Assembly: GCF_001713475.1 (NCBI RefSeq)
Contig: NZ_CP016499.1
Location: 3,721,501-3,785,500 of the forward strand
Direction of reading: 5' to 3'
From: Agrobacterium sp. RAC06
GTDB lineage: Bacteria > Pseudomonadota > Alphaproteobacteria > Rhizobiales > Rhizobiaceae
Length of the DNA stretch: 64,000 nt
The stretch's first letter is position 1. Each line of letters begins with the position of its first letter. The notes beneath the pieces were generated by a model. It searched no databases and had not been told where the DNA came from. It saw nothing but the letters and a program-made list of their open reading frames with translations. Made by a program: the position numbers and the translations under genes. Shown one piece after another: positions 51,753 to 59,532 of the stretch.

Positions 51753-52808
51753 TCAGTTCAGATCAGCTGCGCGTTCGGCGTCAACCTTCTTCTGGGCATC
51801 GGCAACCGCTGCTGTGAACAGGTCGAACACTTCGGCTCCGCCTGTCACATTCGTCTTGAACCAGTCGAAGACGGGCGAGACGGCGGTCTTGAAGGCTTCC
51901 TTCTCGGCAGGCGTCGGCACGTAGATCTCGCCGCCGGCCTTGGCAAAGTCCTGATAGGCGGCGATTTCCTTGCGCTTTGGCGAGGCGAAGGTCGCCTGCT
52001 GAAGGGCTGCGAATCCGTCAACGACGATCTGCTTCTGATCCGGCGTCAGGCCCTGGAAGCGGTCATTCGACATCCACCAGAAGGCGCCCATGTAGCTGTG
52101 GCCGTCGAGTGTCAGATATTTCAGGCCGGCATCCGGGAACTTCATGGACATGATGTCGGTGATGCCGTTTGCCGTGCCTTCGACCACGCCGGTCTGCAGC
52201 GAGGTGAAGAGTTCCGGCCACGGGATCGGGGTCGGCGCGGCTCCCACGGCGGTCGCCACCTGCTGCGGCAGATCGGCCGGGACGGTGCGCATCTTCAGAC
52301 CCTTCAGATCTTCCGGTGTCTTCACCGCCTTCTGAGTATTGGCGTAGTTGCGCCAGCCGCCGGTGTTGCCGATGGTCATCAGGCGGATCTTGTTGTCGCT
52401 ATCGGCCAGGGCCTTTTCGCGCAGCTTGCGTGTGAAGTCGCCGGTCAGCACGGTCTCTGCCACGCGGTCGTCGCTCATCAGGTAAGGCAGGTCGAGAACC
52501 TGGATATAGGGGAAGAGGCCGGCTGCCCCGCCCGAGGTCGAGATGTAGATATCGAGCGAGCCGTCGGCGACGCCCTGGAGGCATTCTTCACCCGTGGCGC
52601 AGAGCTGGGTACCGATGAAGAGTTCGACGGCGATCGCGCCGTTCGAGGCGTTCTCGACATAGTTCTTGAAGACGACAAGGCCATCATAATCCTCGTCGTT
52701 TTCGTTGGAGTTGGCGGTGGCGCGCAGCGTGATGTCTGCTGCCTGCGCAACACCGGTGATGGTGAGTGCGCTGGCCAGCAGCACGGTTTTCAACATGGAC
52801 TTGAGCAT
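51753..52808 (-). CDS. TRAP transporter substrate-binding protein, DctP type
   Basis: A 351-residue periplasmic protein with a Sec signal (KSMLKTVLLASALTITGVAQA) and the DctP fold (ITLRATANSNENDEDYDG; GLKMRTVPADLPQQVATAVGA in parts, with the conserved Arg that binds a carboxylate or sulfonate; GVVEGTANGITDIMSM). It is encoded with DctM and DctQ. The nearby monooxygenase set suggests an organosulfonate ligand; this is inference, because most family members bind carboxylates. Confidence 0.88.
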   Translation of the reverse strand: MLKSMLKTVLLASALTITGVAQAADITLRATANSNENDEDYDGLVVFKNYVENASNGAIAVELFIGTQLCATGEECLQGVADGSLDIYISTSGGAAGLFPYIQVLDLPYLMSDDRVAETVLTGDFTRKLREKALADSDNKIRLMTIGNTGGWRNYANTQKAVKTPEDLKGLKMRTVPADLPQQVATAVGAAPTPIPWPELFTSLQTGVVEGTANGITDIMSMKFPDAGLKYLTLDGHSYMGAFWWMSNDRFQGLTPDQKQIVVDGFAALQQATFASPKRKEIAAYQDFAKAGGEIYVPTPAEKEAFKTAVSPVFDWFKTNVTGGAEVFDLFTAAVADAQKKVDAERAADLN

Positions 52809-52831
52809 TCTGGTTCCTCCCTTTTCTCAAG

Positions 52832-54124
52832 TTAGTCGACGAAGCCCGCAAGGCGCGGGAGCGTGAGCGTCAAAGCGGGGAAATAGGTGATCAGGAAGAT
52901 CACAACGATTTCCGCCGCCAAGAACGGCAGTGTGGCCTTGGCGATCGTCTCGACCTTTAGGCCGGAGACGGACGACGAGACGAAGAGTACCAGGCCCATG
53001 GGTGGGGTCAGAAGGCCAACCGTCAGGTTGACCGCCATGATGATGGCGAAGTGGACGGAATCCACACCCATCTGTGTGAATATGGGGCCGAGGATCGGGC
53101 CGAGAATGATGATTGCCGGACCTGCATCGAGGAACATGCCAACGACGAAGAGCAGCAGATTGATCAGCAGCAACAGGACCAGCGGATTTTCACTCAGGCT
53201 CAGGATGATCGAGGCCAGCAGCTCAGGCGTGTGCGAAAGGCTGGCGACCGTCTTGAAGGCCATTGCTGCGCCTACGAGAAGCAGGACAACCGCCGAGGTC
53301 ATGGCGGCGCGCATCAGAATTCTCGGCATGTCGCCGAGTTTCAGACTGCGCAGCACGAAGAGGCCAATGAAGATTGCGTAGCCGACGGCAACGGCAGAGG
53401 CTTCCGTCGGCGTGAAGATGCCGCCGAGAATACCACCCATGATGATGACCGGTGTCATCAGCGGCCAGAAGGCATTGAGGCTTGCGCGGCCACGTTCGGA
53501 CCAGGTTGCTCGGGTCGTCGCAGCGGGCAGGTTCTCGCGATCGGCAAGCAGGTAGACGATCGCCATGAGGCTGAGGCCGATCAGGACACCCGGAACGATG
53601 CCAGCCAGGAAAAGCGCAGCCACGCTTTCGCCCATGACATAGGCATAGATGATCATGATGCCGGACGGTGGGATGATCGGGCCGATGATCGAGGATGCCG
53701 CCGTGACGGCGGTCGCAAATTTTCGGCTGTAGCCCTGCTTCTCCATCGCCGGGATCAGCATCGAGCCAAGTGCGGATACGTCCGCCACGGCCGAGCCTGA
53801 CAGGCCGGCAAACAGCATCGAGGACAAAATGTTGACGTGCGCGAGGCCGCCGCGCAGATGGCCGATCACCGCCTGGGCGAACTCGACGAGACGCATGGTG
53901 ATGCCGGCCCGGTTCATCAGTTCCCCGGCCAGCATGAAGAAAGGGATCGCCATCAGCGGGAAGCTGTCCATCCCGTTATAGACATTGCGATAGAGAAGCA
54001 CGATGTCGCGCTCCTGGCCGTTCAGCCAGAGCAGAATGCCGGGCGCTGCGATCAGGCCGAACACGATCGGAAAGCCGAGCAGCAGAAGGATCATGAAAAG
54101 GGGGAGGAAAAGTGTCAGCATCAC
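52832..54124 (-). CDS. TRAP transporter large permease, DctM type
   Basis: A 430-residue inner-membrane protein with about twelve segments (LFLPLFMILLLLGFPIVFGL, PLMAIPFFMLAGELMNRAGIT in part, SSIIGPIIPPSGIMIIYA, LTVGLLTPPMGLVLFVSS). It is the ion-coupled subunit of the TRAP importer. It overlaps the DctQ gene by ATGA-type contact at 54121-54124. Confidence 0.92.
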   Translation of the reverse strand: MMLTLFLPLFMILLLLGFPIVFGLIAAPGILLWLNGQERDIVLLYRNVYNGMDSFPLMAIPFFMLAGELMNRAGITMRLVEFAQAVIGHLRGGLAHVNILSSMLFAGLSGSAVADVSALGSMLIPAMEKQGYSRKFATAVTAASSIIGPIIPPSGIMIIYAYVMGESVAALFLAGIVPGVLIGLSLMAIVYLLADRENLPAATTRATWSERGRASLNAFWPLMTPVIIMGGILGGIFTPTEASAVAVGYAIFIGLFVLRSLKLGDMPRILMRAAMTSAVVLLLVGAAMAFKTVASLSHTPELLASIILSLSENPLVLLLLINLLLFVVGMFLDAGPAIIILGPILGPIFTQMGVDSVHFAIIMAVNLTVGLLTPPMGLVLFVSSSVSGLKVETIAKATLPFLAAEIVVIFLITYFPALTLTLPRLAGFVD

Positions 54125-54711
54125 TCGGCTCCCAGTCCTGCGAGCGAGGCGACCGGCTCGAGCTTTTCTTGATGTCCTGTCAGTTCGATAAGGCTGCGCA
54201 GGATCAGTTCGATGCTGACCACAAACATCATGGTTACACCCGTTGCGAGCGAAGCCATCATCCAGCCGCGCGGCACCTTCATCCAGGTGCTGAGGTCCAG
54301 AGATGTTGGTACGGAAATCGCCGGCATGGCAAATCGTCCGCCGAGCCCTGTCACTTCAGCCCAGCCGATGCGCATGGCGACATAAAGCAGGACCGCCGCC
54401 AGTCCAAGGAAAAGCAGGTTGATCAGGCCGCCGATCAGACGCGGAAAGATGTCGAGGATCATCGTGATGGCGACAAAGCCGCCCTGGCGGAATGCCGTCG
54501 GCACCATCAAGCCCGTCATCCAGAGCATCAGGAAACGGGAGCCTTCCTCACTCCAGGGCAGAGCATTGCCGAGGACGTAGCGAAAGAAGACCTGAACGAG
54601 AATGAACACGAGCATGATGCCGAGTGCGCCGGCCCCAAGCCACAATCCGACCGTCAACACGGCAGCGTTCAGCCGGCCGAGCAGATTGGTCAGGTTCGAA
54701 AGTGCCGTCAT
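54121..54711 (-). CDS. TRAP transporter small permease, DctQ type
   Basis: A 196-residue inner-membrane protein with four segments; marks are FFRYVLGNALPWSEEGSRFLMLW and FRQGGFVAITMIL, as in DctQ. It is the first gene of the DctQ-DctM-DctP unit. The 193-bp gap upstream holds a perfect inverted repeat (54860-54880) and no gene I can support. Confidence 0.9.
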   Translation of the reverse strand: MTALSNLTNLLGRLNAAVLTVGLWLGAGALGIMLVFILVQVFFRYVLGNALPWSEEGSRFLMLWMTGLMVPTAFRQGGFVAITMILDIFPRLIGGLINLLFLGLAAVLLYVAMRIGWAEVTGLGGRFAMPAISVPTSLDLSTWMKVPRGWMMASLATGVTMMFVVSIELILRSLIELTGHQEKLEPVASLAGLGAE

Positions 54712-54859
54712 GTCTCCACCCGTTTCTTGTCATCGGTCAATTCGGCGCACTATCGAAGACTTGTTCCCGCCGCACAAACACGGCTGTTCCCCATTCAGAT
54801 CCGCGCGGAGCAATCTTCTACTCGCAGACTTGTTCCGGATCGTCTTCGACCGTCGCGCC

Positions 54860-54880
54860 GCAGCATGTATTTCATGCTGC
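54860..54880. repeat. perfect inverted repeat between flavin reductase and TRAP genes
   Basis: GCAGCATG-TATTT-CATGCTGC has 8-bp perfect arms. It lies 25-45 bp past the flavin reductase stop and about 150 bp upstream of dctQ. It could be an operator for the GntR protein, a transcript-end hairpin without T-run, or both. A GGAGGAGG-preceded 26-codon frame (54875 down to 54795) begins in its arm; I do not call it a gene. Confidence 0.45.
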
Positions 54881-54904
54881 CGACGACCTCCTCCCAAATT
54901 CAAT

Positions 54905-55423
54905 TCAGACGGCGAAGCGTCCGAACCGTCCCCCCGAGAAGCACAGCGGTTCTCCCTGCCGATGTGCGACCCTTAACACCCTGCCGATGATGATCGTGTG
55001 ATCCCCGGCGTCATGCTGCGCCTGTTCGGCGCATTCGAAACGCGCGAGCGTGCCGGGCAGAACCGGCACGCCTTCGTCGTTGAACCTGACCTCGATCCCG
55101 TCGAAGCCATTGCCGCCGCGTGTGAAGGCGGCGCTCAGGTGATCCTGATCCGCGCCGAGCACGTGGATCGCGAAATGTCGGGCGCCCGTAAATGCGCCGT
55201 ATCGAGATGAACTCTTGGCCGGCGACCAGAGCACCAGAGGCGGATCGAGCGAAACCGAGGCAAAGCTGTTCACCGTCATGCCGATCGGACCGTCTGAGGT
55301 CGTCGCGGTCACCACGGTCACACCCGTGGTGAAGCTGCCCAGTGCATTGCGAAAAGCACGATGGTTGTCGGCGCCGGGAACGAAGACGGCCTCCAACGCA
55401 TGAATGTCATTAGCAGCCATCAT
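54905..55423 (-). CDS. smoA: flavin reductase (SmoA-like)
   Basis: A 172-residue NAD(P)H:FMN reductase of the FlaRed family (FRNALGSFTTGVTVVTATTS; MTVNSFASVSLDPPLVLWSPAKSS in parts; TIIIGRVLRVAHRQGEPLCF). It supplies reduced FMN to the monooxygenase encoded two genes upstream. Start 55423 follows GGAGG and overlaps the aldo/keto reductase stop by 1 nt. The trio flavin reductase-AKR-monooxygenase has the same order and pairing as smoA-smoB-smoC for sulfoquinovose in Agrobacterium. Confidence 0.82.
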   Translation of the reverse strand: MMAANDIHALEAVFVPGADNHRAFRNALGSFTTGVTVVTATTSDGPIGMTVNSFASVSLDPPLVLWSPAKSSSRYGAFTGARHFAIHVLGADQDHLSAAFTRGGNGFDGIEVRFNDEGVPVLPGTLARFECAEQAQHDAGDHTIIIGRVLRVAHRQGEPLCFSGGRFGRFAV

Positions 55424-56316
55424 CAGGCGACCTCCTGTCCGATCGCAAGAGTATAAAGCTCGAACCAGGTCTGGCGATCCAGCTCCACCTTCGTCGCGTC
55501 TGCAATCTTGGCAATACGATCGAGTGAATTGGTGCCCATGACCGGCATGATGGTGGCCGGATGACGCAGCAGCCAGGCACCCGCGACAGCCGTTTCGTCG
55601 ACGCCATTTTCTGCGCCAATGCGCTTCAGGGCCGACAGGAGTTCCGGCTTCGATCCGTCGAGGAGGCGTCCGCCACCCAGCGGCGACCAGGCCATCGGCG
55701 ACACCATGCGTTCCTGCAAATAGGCGAGATCGCCGTTCACAAAGGTATCTGTCGCAAGCAGGCTCATCTCGATCTGGTTGGTGACGAGGTTGTTCTCCAT
55801 CGAAGACTGCAGCAGCGAGAAGTCCCAGGGGCGGAAATTGGAAACGCCAACGGCGCGTACCTTGCCGGACGCTACGAGCGCATCGAGAGCCGGGCCCGTT
55901 TCATCGGGATCAATCAGAGGGTCGGGGCGGTGGATCAGCAGCAGGTCGACATGATCGGTGCCCATGTCGGTGAGCGAGGCTTCGACCGAGGCGGTGATGT
56001 GAGCCGCCGACGTATCGTAGTACTTGACGCGGGCTGCCGAATGGCGACCGACCGGGGCGACGATATCGCATTTGGTGACGATCTCGAGCTTGTCGCGCAG
56101 GCCGGGGGAGGCCTTCAGCGCGTTGCCGAGGATCGCTTCTGCGGTGTAACCGCCATAGATGTCGGCCTGATCCATGGTGGTGATGCCCTGGGCGAGGCAG
56201 GCCTCGATCTTGGCCTGCACATGCTTGGGCGAGGTGTCGGCATCGTCGCCGATGCGCCACATGCCGTAGACCAGGCGGCTGAAGGTGAGATCAGGGGTAA
56301 GATTGACGCGCTGCAT
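55423..56316 (-). CDS. smoB: aldo/keto reductase (SmoB-like)
   Basis: A 297-residue NADPH-dependent reductase; catalytic Asp and Tyr in MDQADIYGG (about 47-53), Lys in IVTKCD (about 80), His in LLIHRPDP. It belongs to the YdhF-like AKR group. In the sulfoquinovose monooxygenase pathway SmoB reduces the aldehyde left by desulfonation (6-oxo-glucose) to glucose; coupling by TGATG to the monooxygenase gene fits that job. The assignment rests on family and gene order. Confidence 0.82.
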   Translation of the reverse strand: MQRVNLTPDLTFSRLVYGMWRIGDDADTSPKHVQAKIEACLAQGITTMDQADIYGGYTAEAILGNALKASPGLRDKLEIVTKCDIVAPVGRHSAARVKYYDTSAAHITASVEASLTDMGTDHVDLLLIHRPDPLIDPDETGPALDALVASGKVRAVGVSNFRPWDFSLLQSSMENNLVTNQIEMSLLATDTFVNGDLAYLQERMVSPMAWSPLGGGRLLDGSKPELLSALKRIGAENGVDETAVAGAWLLRHPATIMPVMGTNSLDRIAKIADATKVELDRQTWFELYTLAIGQEVA

Positions 56317-57473
56317 CAGCGGCGAACTCCATTTCCGAGAGGTGTGGGCGGCGTTTCCGAGGGGACGCGGCCATAAGCGTGGGGAAGCGAGACAGTCTTG
56401 AGTTCCGGCAGCACCTTGGTGCCGAAGTGAACCGCCTCGTCGATATGCGGATATCCTGACAGGATGAAGGCGCGGATGCCCATCTTCCTATACTCTTCCA
56501 GTTCCGAGAGGATCTGGTCGGTGGAGCCGACGAGTGCTGCACCACAGCCGGAGCGGGCGCGGCCGATGCCGGTCCACATGTGCGGCTCGATATAGCCAAA
56601 CTGGTCGGCGAGCTCGCGGGCGCGGGCCTGATGGGCGACACCGAGCGAGATCGAGTCATGTGCACGATCGCGGATCAGCTTGCCATATTCGTCATCGAGC
56701 TTCGATACGATGTATTCGGCGTATTCGCGGGCTTCCTTCTCGGTGTCGCGGACGATCATGTGGACGCGCAGACCGTAATCGAGGGTCCGGCCATGGGCTT
56801 CGGCGCGCGCATGCACAGCCTTCATCCGCTCGGCGAGCTGGTCCTTCTTCTCCGGCCACATCAGATAGACGTCGCATTGCGCGCCGCAGAGCTCCAGCGC
56901 ATCGGGGGAATAGCCGCCGAAATAGAGGAGTGGGCCACCGTTCTGCTGATACGGGCGGGCGGGCTCGGTCGAGACGCCCTTGAACTGGTAGACCTCGCCT
57001 TCGTGGTCGATCGTGTCACGCGTCCACGCCTGGCGGAGGATCTCGACCACCTCATGGCTGCGCTTGTAGCGGAAGGCACTGTCTGCGACTTCGCCTGGAA
57101 AATCCGAGCTGATGACGTTGAGCGTCAGGCGGCCCTTGAGCATGTGGTCGAGGGTCGCAACCGTGCGCGCCAGCATGATCGGCTGCATCTCGCCGCAGCG
57201 GATGGCGGCGAGCATGTTGATCTTGGACGTGATCGGGGCACAGCCGGCGACGAAGCTCAGCGTGTCCTGGCCTACCTGATAGGAGGAAGGGCAGAGGATG
57301 TTGCGAAAGCCCAGCTGCTCGGCCTTCTGGACGATGTCGGAGCAGTGCTCGAAGCTCGACCGCAAAGCTCCATCAGGCACCCCGAGAAATTGATAATCGT
57401 CAGAGCAAAGGGCTGCGAACCACGACACTTCCGCGCCATCGATATCGGCCGATGTGACAGGTACGACAGTCAT
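56316..57473 (-). CDS. smoC: FMNH2-dependent monooxygenase, SsuD/SmoC-like
   Basis: A 385-residue luciferase-like monooxygenase resembling alkanesulfonate monooxygenase SsuD in its key blocks: MLAAIRCGEMQPIMLARTVATLD, LLYFGGYSPDALEL, VHMIVRDTEKEAREYAEYI, MWTGIGRARSGCGAALVGS and FILSGYPHIDEAVHFG (some read in two parts). It would cleave a C-S bond to give an aldehyde and sulfite. Start at 57473 follows GGAGGAG; the earlier in-frame ATG at 57515 overlaps the divergent regulator region. First gene of the smoC-B-A unit. Substrate probably sulfoquinovose or another sulfonate. Confidence 0.85.
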   Translation of the reverse strand: MTVVPVTSADIDGAEVSWFAALCSDDYQFLGVPDGALRSSFEHCSDIVQKAEQLGFRNILCPSSYQVGQDTLSFVAGCAPITSKINMLAAIRCGEMQPIMLARTVATLDHMLKGRLTLNVISSDFPGEVADSAFRYKRSHEVVEILRQAWTRDTIDHEGEVYQFKGVSTEPARPYQQNGGPLLYFGGYSPDALELCGAQCDVYLMWPEKKDQLAERMKAVHARAEAHGRTLDYGLRVHMIVRDTEKEAREYAEYIVSKLDDEYGKLIRDRAHDSISLGVAHQARARELADQFGYIEPHMWTGIGRARSGCGAALVGSTDQILSELEEYRKMGIRAFILSGYPHIDEAVHFGTKVLPELKTVSLPHAYGRVPSETPPTPLGNGVRR

Positions 57474-57520
57474 TGAGGTCTCCTCCAAGGCTCCAACTTT
57501 CCTCTTGCCTAACACTCGAT

Positions 57521-57534
57521 TTGATGTAGATCAA
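57521..57534. promoter_or_regulatory. candidate GntR operator at the divergent smoC/regulator promoter
   Basis: TTGAT-GTAG-ATCAA is a perfect inverted repeat 2 bp before the GTG of the GntR gene and 48 bp from smoC. ATCAAT recurs at 57541-57546, spaced 11 bp from the first. HutC-type regulators often use such A/T-rich palindromes. Binding not shown. Confidence 0.5.
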
Positions 57535-57536
57535 TA

Positions 57537-58286
57537 GTGTATCAATTTTTTCTCGGCGATACCGAAGTGCCACAGAACTCCGCAACGCAGCCGCCCGGCA
57601 GCCTTCCCATCTATGTGCAGATTACCGAGCTTCTGGTGCGTGATATCGCGGCGGGACGGCTGATCGACGGTGAAAAGCTGCCGCCAGAGCGGGATATGGC
57701 CGAAGAACTCGGCATTGCCGTCGGCACTTTGCGCAAGGCATTGGCCGAGCTGCAAAATCGCGGGCTGCTGGAGCGCATTCAGGGCTCCGGCAATTACGTG
57801 CGGGCGATCTCCGATCCGAAATCTGTTTATTCGATGTTCCGGCTTGAACTCCCGGGCGGCGGCGGTTTGCCGACCGCCGAGATCCTGTCGATCGACCGAC
57901 TGCCGAAACCGGACGGGCTGCCGACATTCGGCACGTCCGCGGAGGCGCATCGGATCCGGCGTTTGCGGCGTCTTTCCGGCCGTCCGGCGGCGCTTGAGGA
58001 AATCTGGCTCGACGGGTCTTACGTCGAGACGATTGACCCCGAGGCGGTCTCGGAATCCCTCTATCTGTTCTATCGCACCAAGCTCTCGCTCTGGATTGCG
58101 AGGGCCGAGGACCAGATCGGTCTCGACGTGGTGCCGGACTGGGCGCCTGCGAGCTTCGGTCTGAGGCCAGGCGCGCCCGCCACACATATTCAACGCATCA
58201 GCCAGGATCAGGAGGGAGCCCGTGCGGAAGTCTCGCGGACCTGGCTCGATCACACCGTCGCCCGATACGTATCGCGGCTGAAATGA
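57537..58286 (+). CDS. GntR-family regulator, HutC type with UTRA domain (SmoD-like)
   Basis: A 249-residue regulator: GntR winged helix at about 22-90 (IYVQITELLVRDIAAGRL, LPPERDMAEELGIAVGTLRKAL) and UTRA sensor domain (about 110-245: RIRRLRRLSGRPAALEEIWLDG in two parts). Divergent from the smoCBA-like genes, it probably represses them until a sulfo-sugar binds. The GTG start at 57537 has no clear ribosome site and sits inside the operator region, so the mRNA may be leaderless. I use no gene symbol because only the family is certain. Confidence 0.85.
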   Translation: MYQFFLGDTEVPQNSATQPPGSLPIYVQITELLVRDIAAGRLIDGEKLPPERDMAEELGIAVGTLRKALAELQNRGLLERIQGSGNYVRAISDPKSVYSMFRLELPGGGGLPTAEILSIDRLPKPDGLPTFGTSAEAHRIRRLRRLSGRPAALEEIWLDGSYVETIDPEAVSESLYLFYRTKLSLWIARAEDQIGLDVVPDWAPASFGLRPGAPATHIQRISQDQEGARAEVSRTWLDHTVARYVSRLK

Positions 58287-58323
58287 CATAACCGCGAGGA
58301 GCGGTTCAATTGAGGAGGAAAGC

Positions 58324-59439
58324 GTGGCAGGACTTCAATACGGGATCATCGGTTGCGGCATGATGGGGCAGGAGCACCTGCGCAACATCGCCCTTCTGCA
58401 GGATGCATCGGTGGTCGCGATCTATGAGCCGGATGCCGGCATGCGCGCGCTGTCAGCGGAGGCTGTCCCGACGGCAAAGATGGTCGCCTCGATCGAGGAG
58501 CTGCTTGCTGTCGAGGCCGTGAACTGCCTGCTGATCGCAAGCCCCAACTATCTGCATCTCGAGCAATTGGAAAAGATCGCTGGGATCCGGCCGCTGCCGG
58601 TGCTGGTGGAGAAGCCGTTGTTCACCGATTCTGCCGATGCTCCGCGCCTTGCCGCCCTGCGAGCTGCCTATCCGGCGCCGATCTGGGTCGCCATGGAATA
58701 CCGCTACATGCCGCCGGTCGCGCGGATGATCGAACAGGCGGACGATGCCACCGGTGGCATCCGCATGTTGACCATCCGCGAGCATCGTTTTCCGTTTCTC
58801 GAAAAGGTCGGCGACTGGAACCGGTTCAATCGCAACACGGGTGGGACCCTCGTCGAGAAATGCTGCCATTTCTTCGATCTGATGCGGCACATCCTGAAAT
58901 CCGACCCGGTTCGCATCATGGCTTCGGGTGGACAGTCCGTGAATCATGTCGACGAGGTCTATGACGGAAATCGCTCCGACATTTGGGACAATGCCTATGT
59001 GATTGTCGACTTTGCCTCCGGGGCGCGGGCGATGCTCGAGCTCTGCATGTTTGCCGAAGGTGCCCGCTATCAGGAGGAAATCTCGGCAGTTGGCCCCACC
59101 GGCAAGATCGAGTGCCTGGTGCCAGGACCCGGCCGCTTCTGGCCCGAACATCTCGGCGAGCCACCGATTGCTCAGGTCATCATCTCACCGCGTGATCCGA
59201 AAGGGCCGCGCGTCGTCGAAATTCCGGTTGATCCGCACCTGCTGGAAGCCGGTGACCACAACGGCTCGACCTTCTATCAGCACCAGCGCTTCCAGAAGGC
59301 GGTAAAGGGCGAGCGGCCGGTCGAGGTTGCGCTCGATGACGGCTGGTGGGCGGTGGCCATGGGGCTCGCAGCACAGAAGTCTGCAGAAACGGGGCAGGCG
59401 GTCACCTTTCCGCTGCCATTTTCACCCCAGGGATCATGA
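58324..59439 (+). CDS. Gfo/Idh/MocA-family protein, candidate NAD-dependent sulfoquinovosidase or inositol dehydrogenase
   Basis: A 371-residue NAD(P)-binding protein: Rossmann motif GIIGCGMMGQ (residues 7-16), EKP (VEKPLF, about 98), C-terminal GFO_IDH domain with TGGTLVEKCCHFFDLMR. GTG start with GAGGAGG upstream. It directly follows the GntR regulator, in the same direction, by 37 nt. NAD-dependent sulfoquinovosidases (GH188) belong to this fold, and would fit the monooxygenase locus next door, which has no GH31 sulfoquinovosidase in view. Ordinary inositol or sugar dehydrogenase is the alternative. Confidence 0.8.
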   Translation: MAGLQYGIIGCGMMGQEHLRNIALLQDASVVAIYEPDAGMRALSAEAVPTAKMVASIEELLAVEAVNCLLIASPNYLHLEQLEKIAGIRPLPVLVEKPLFTDSADAPRLAALRAAYPAPIWVAMEYRYMPPVARMIEQADDATGGIRMLTIREHRFPFLEKVGDWNRFNRNTGGTLVEKCCHFFDLMRHILKSDPVRIMASGGQSVNHVDEVYDGNRSDIWDNAYVIVDFASGARAMLELCMFAEGARYQEEISAVGPTGKIECLVPGPGRFWPEHLGEPPIAQVIISPRDPKGPRVVEIPVDPHLLEAGDHNGSTFYQHQRFQKAVKGERPVEVALDDGWWAVAMGLAAQKSAETGQAVTFPLPFSPQGS

Positions 59440-59532
59440 CGCGATAACCGTCCTTCCACCTTTCGCGCTGGGGGGGCGAACCATTCACCACTTCCTGCGT
59501 TGCCTCCTCGTGGCAGCGTAGGAGAAGCAGCG

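Noticed and set aside
54795..54875. 26-codon minus-strand frame after the flavin reductase gene
   Set aside because: Arg-rich, no homology I recognise, distance from the GGAGGAGG is long (11 nt); mentioned only as a low-interest observation.
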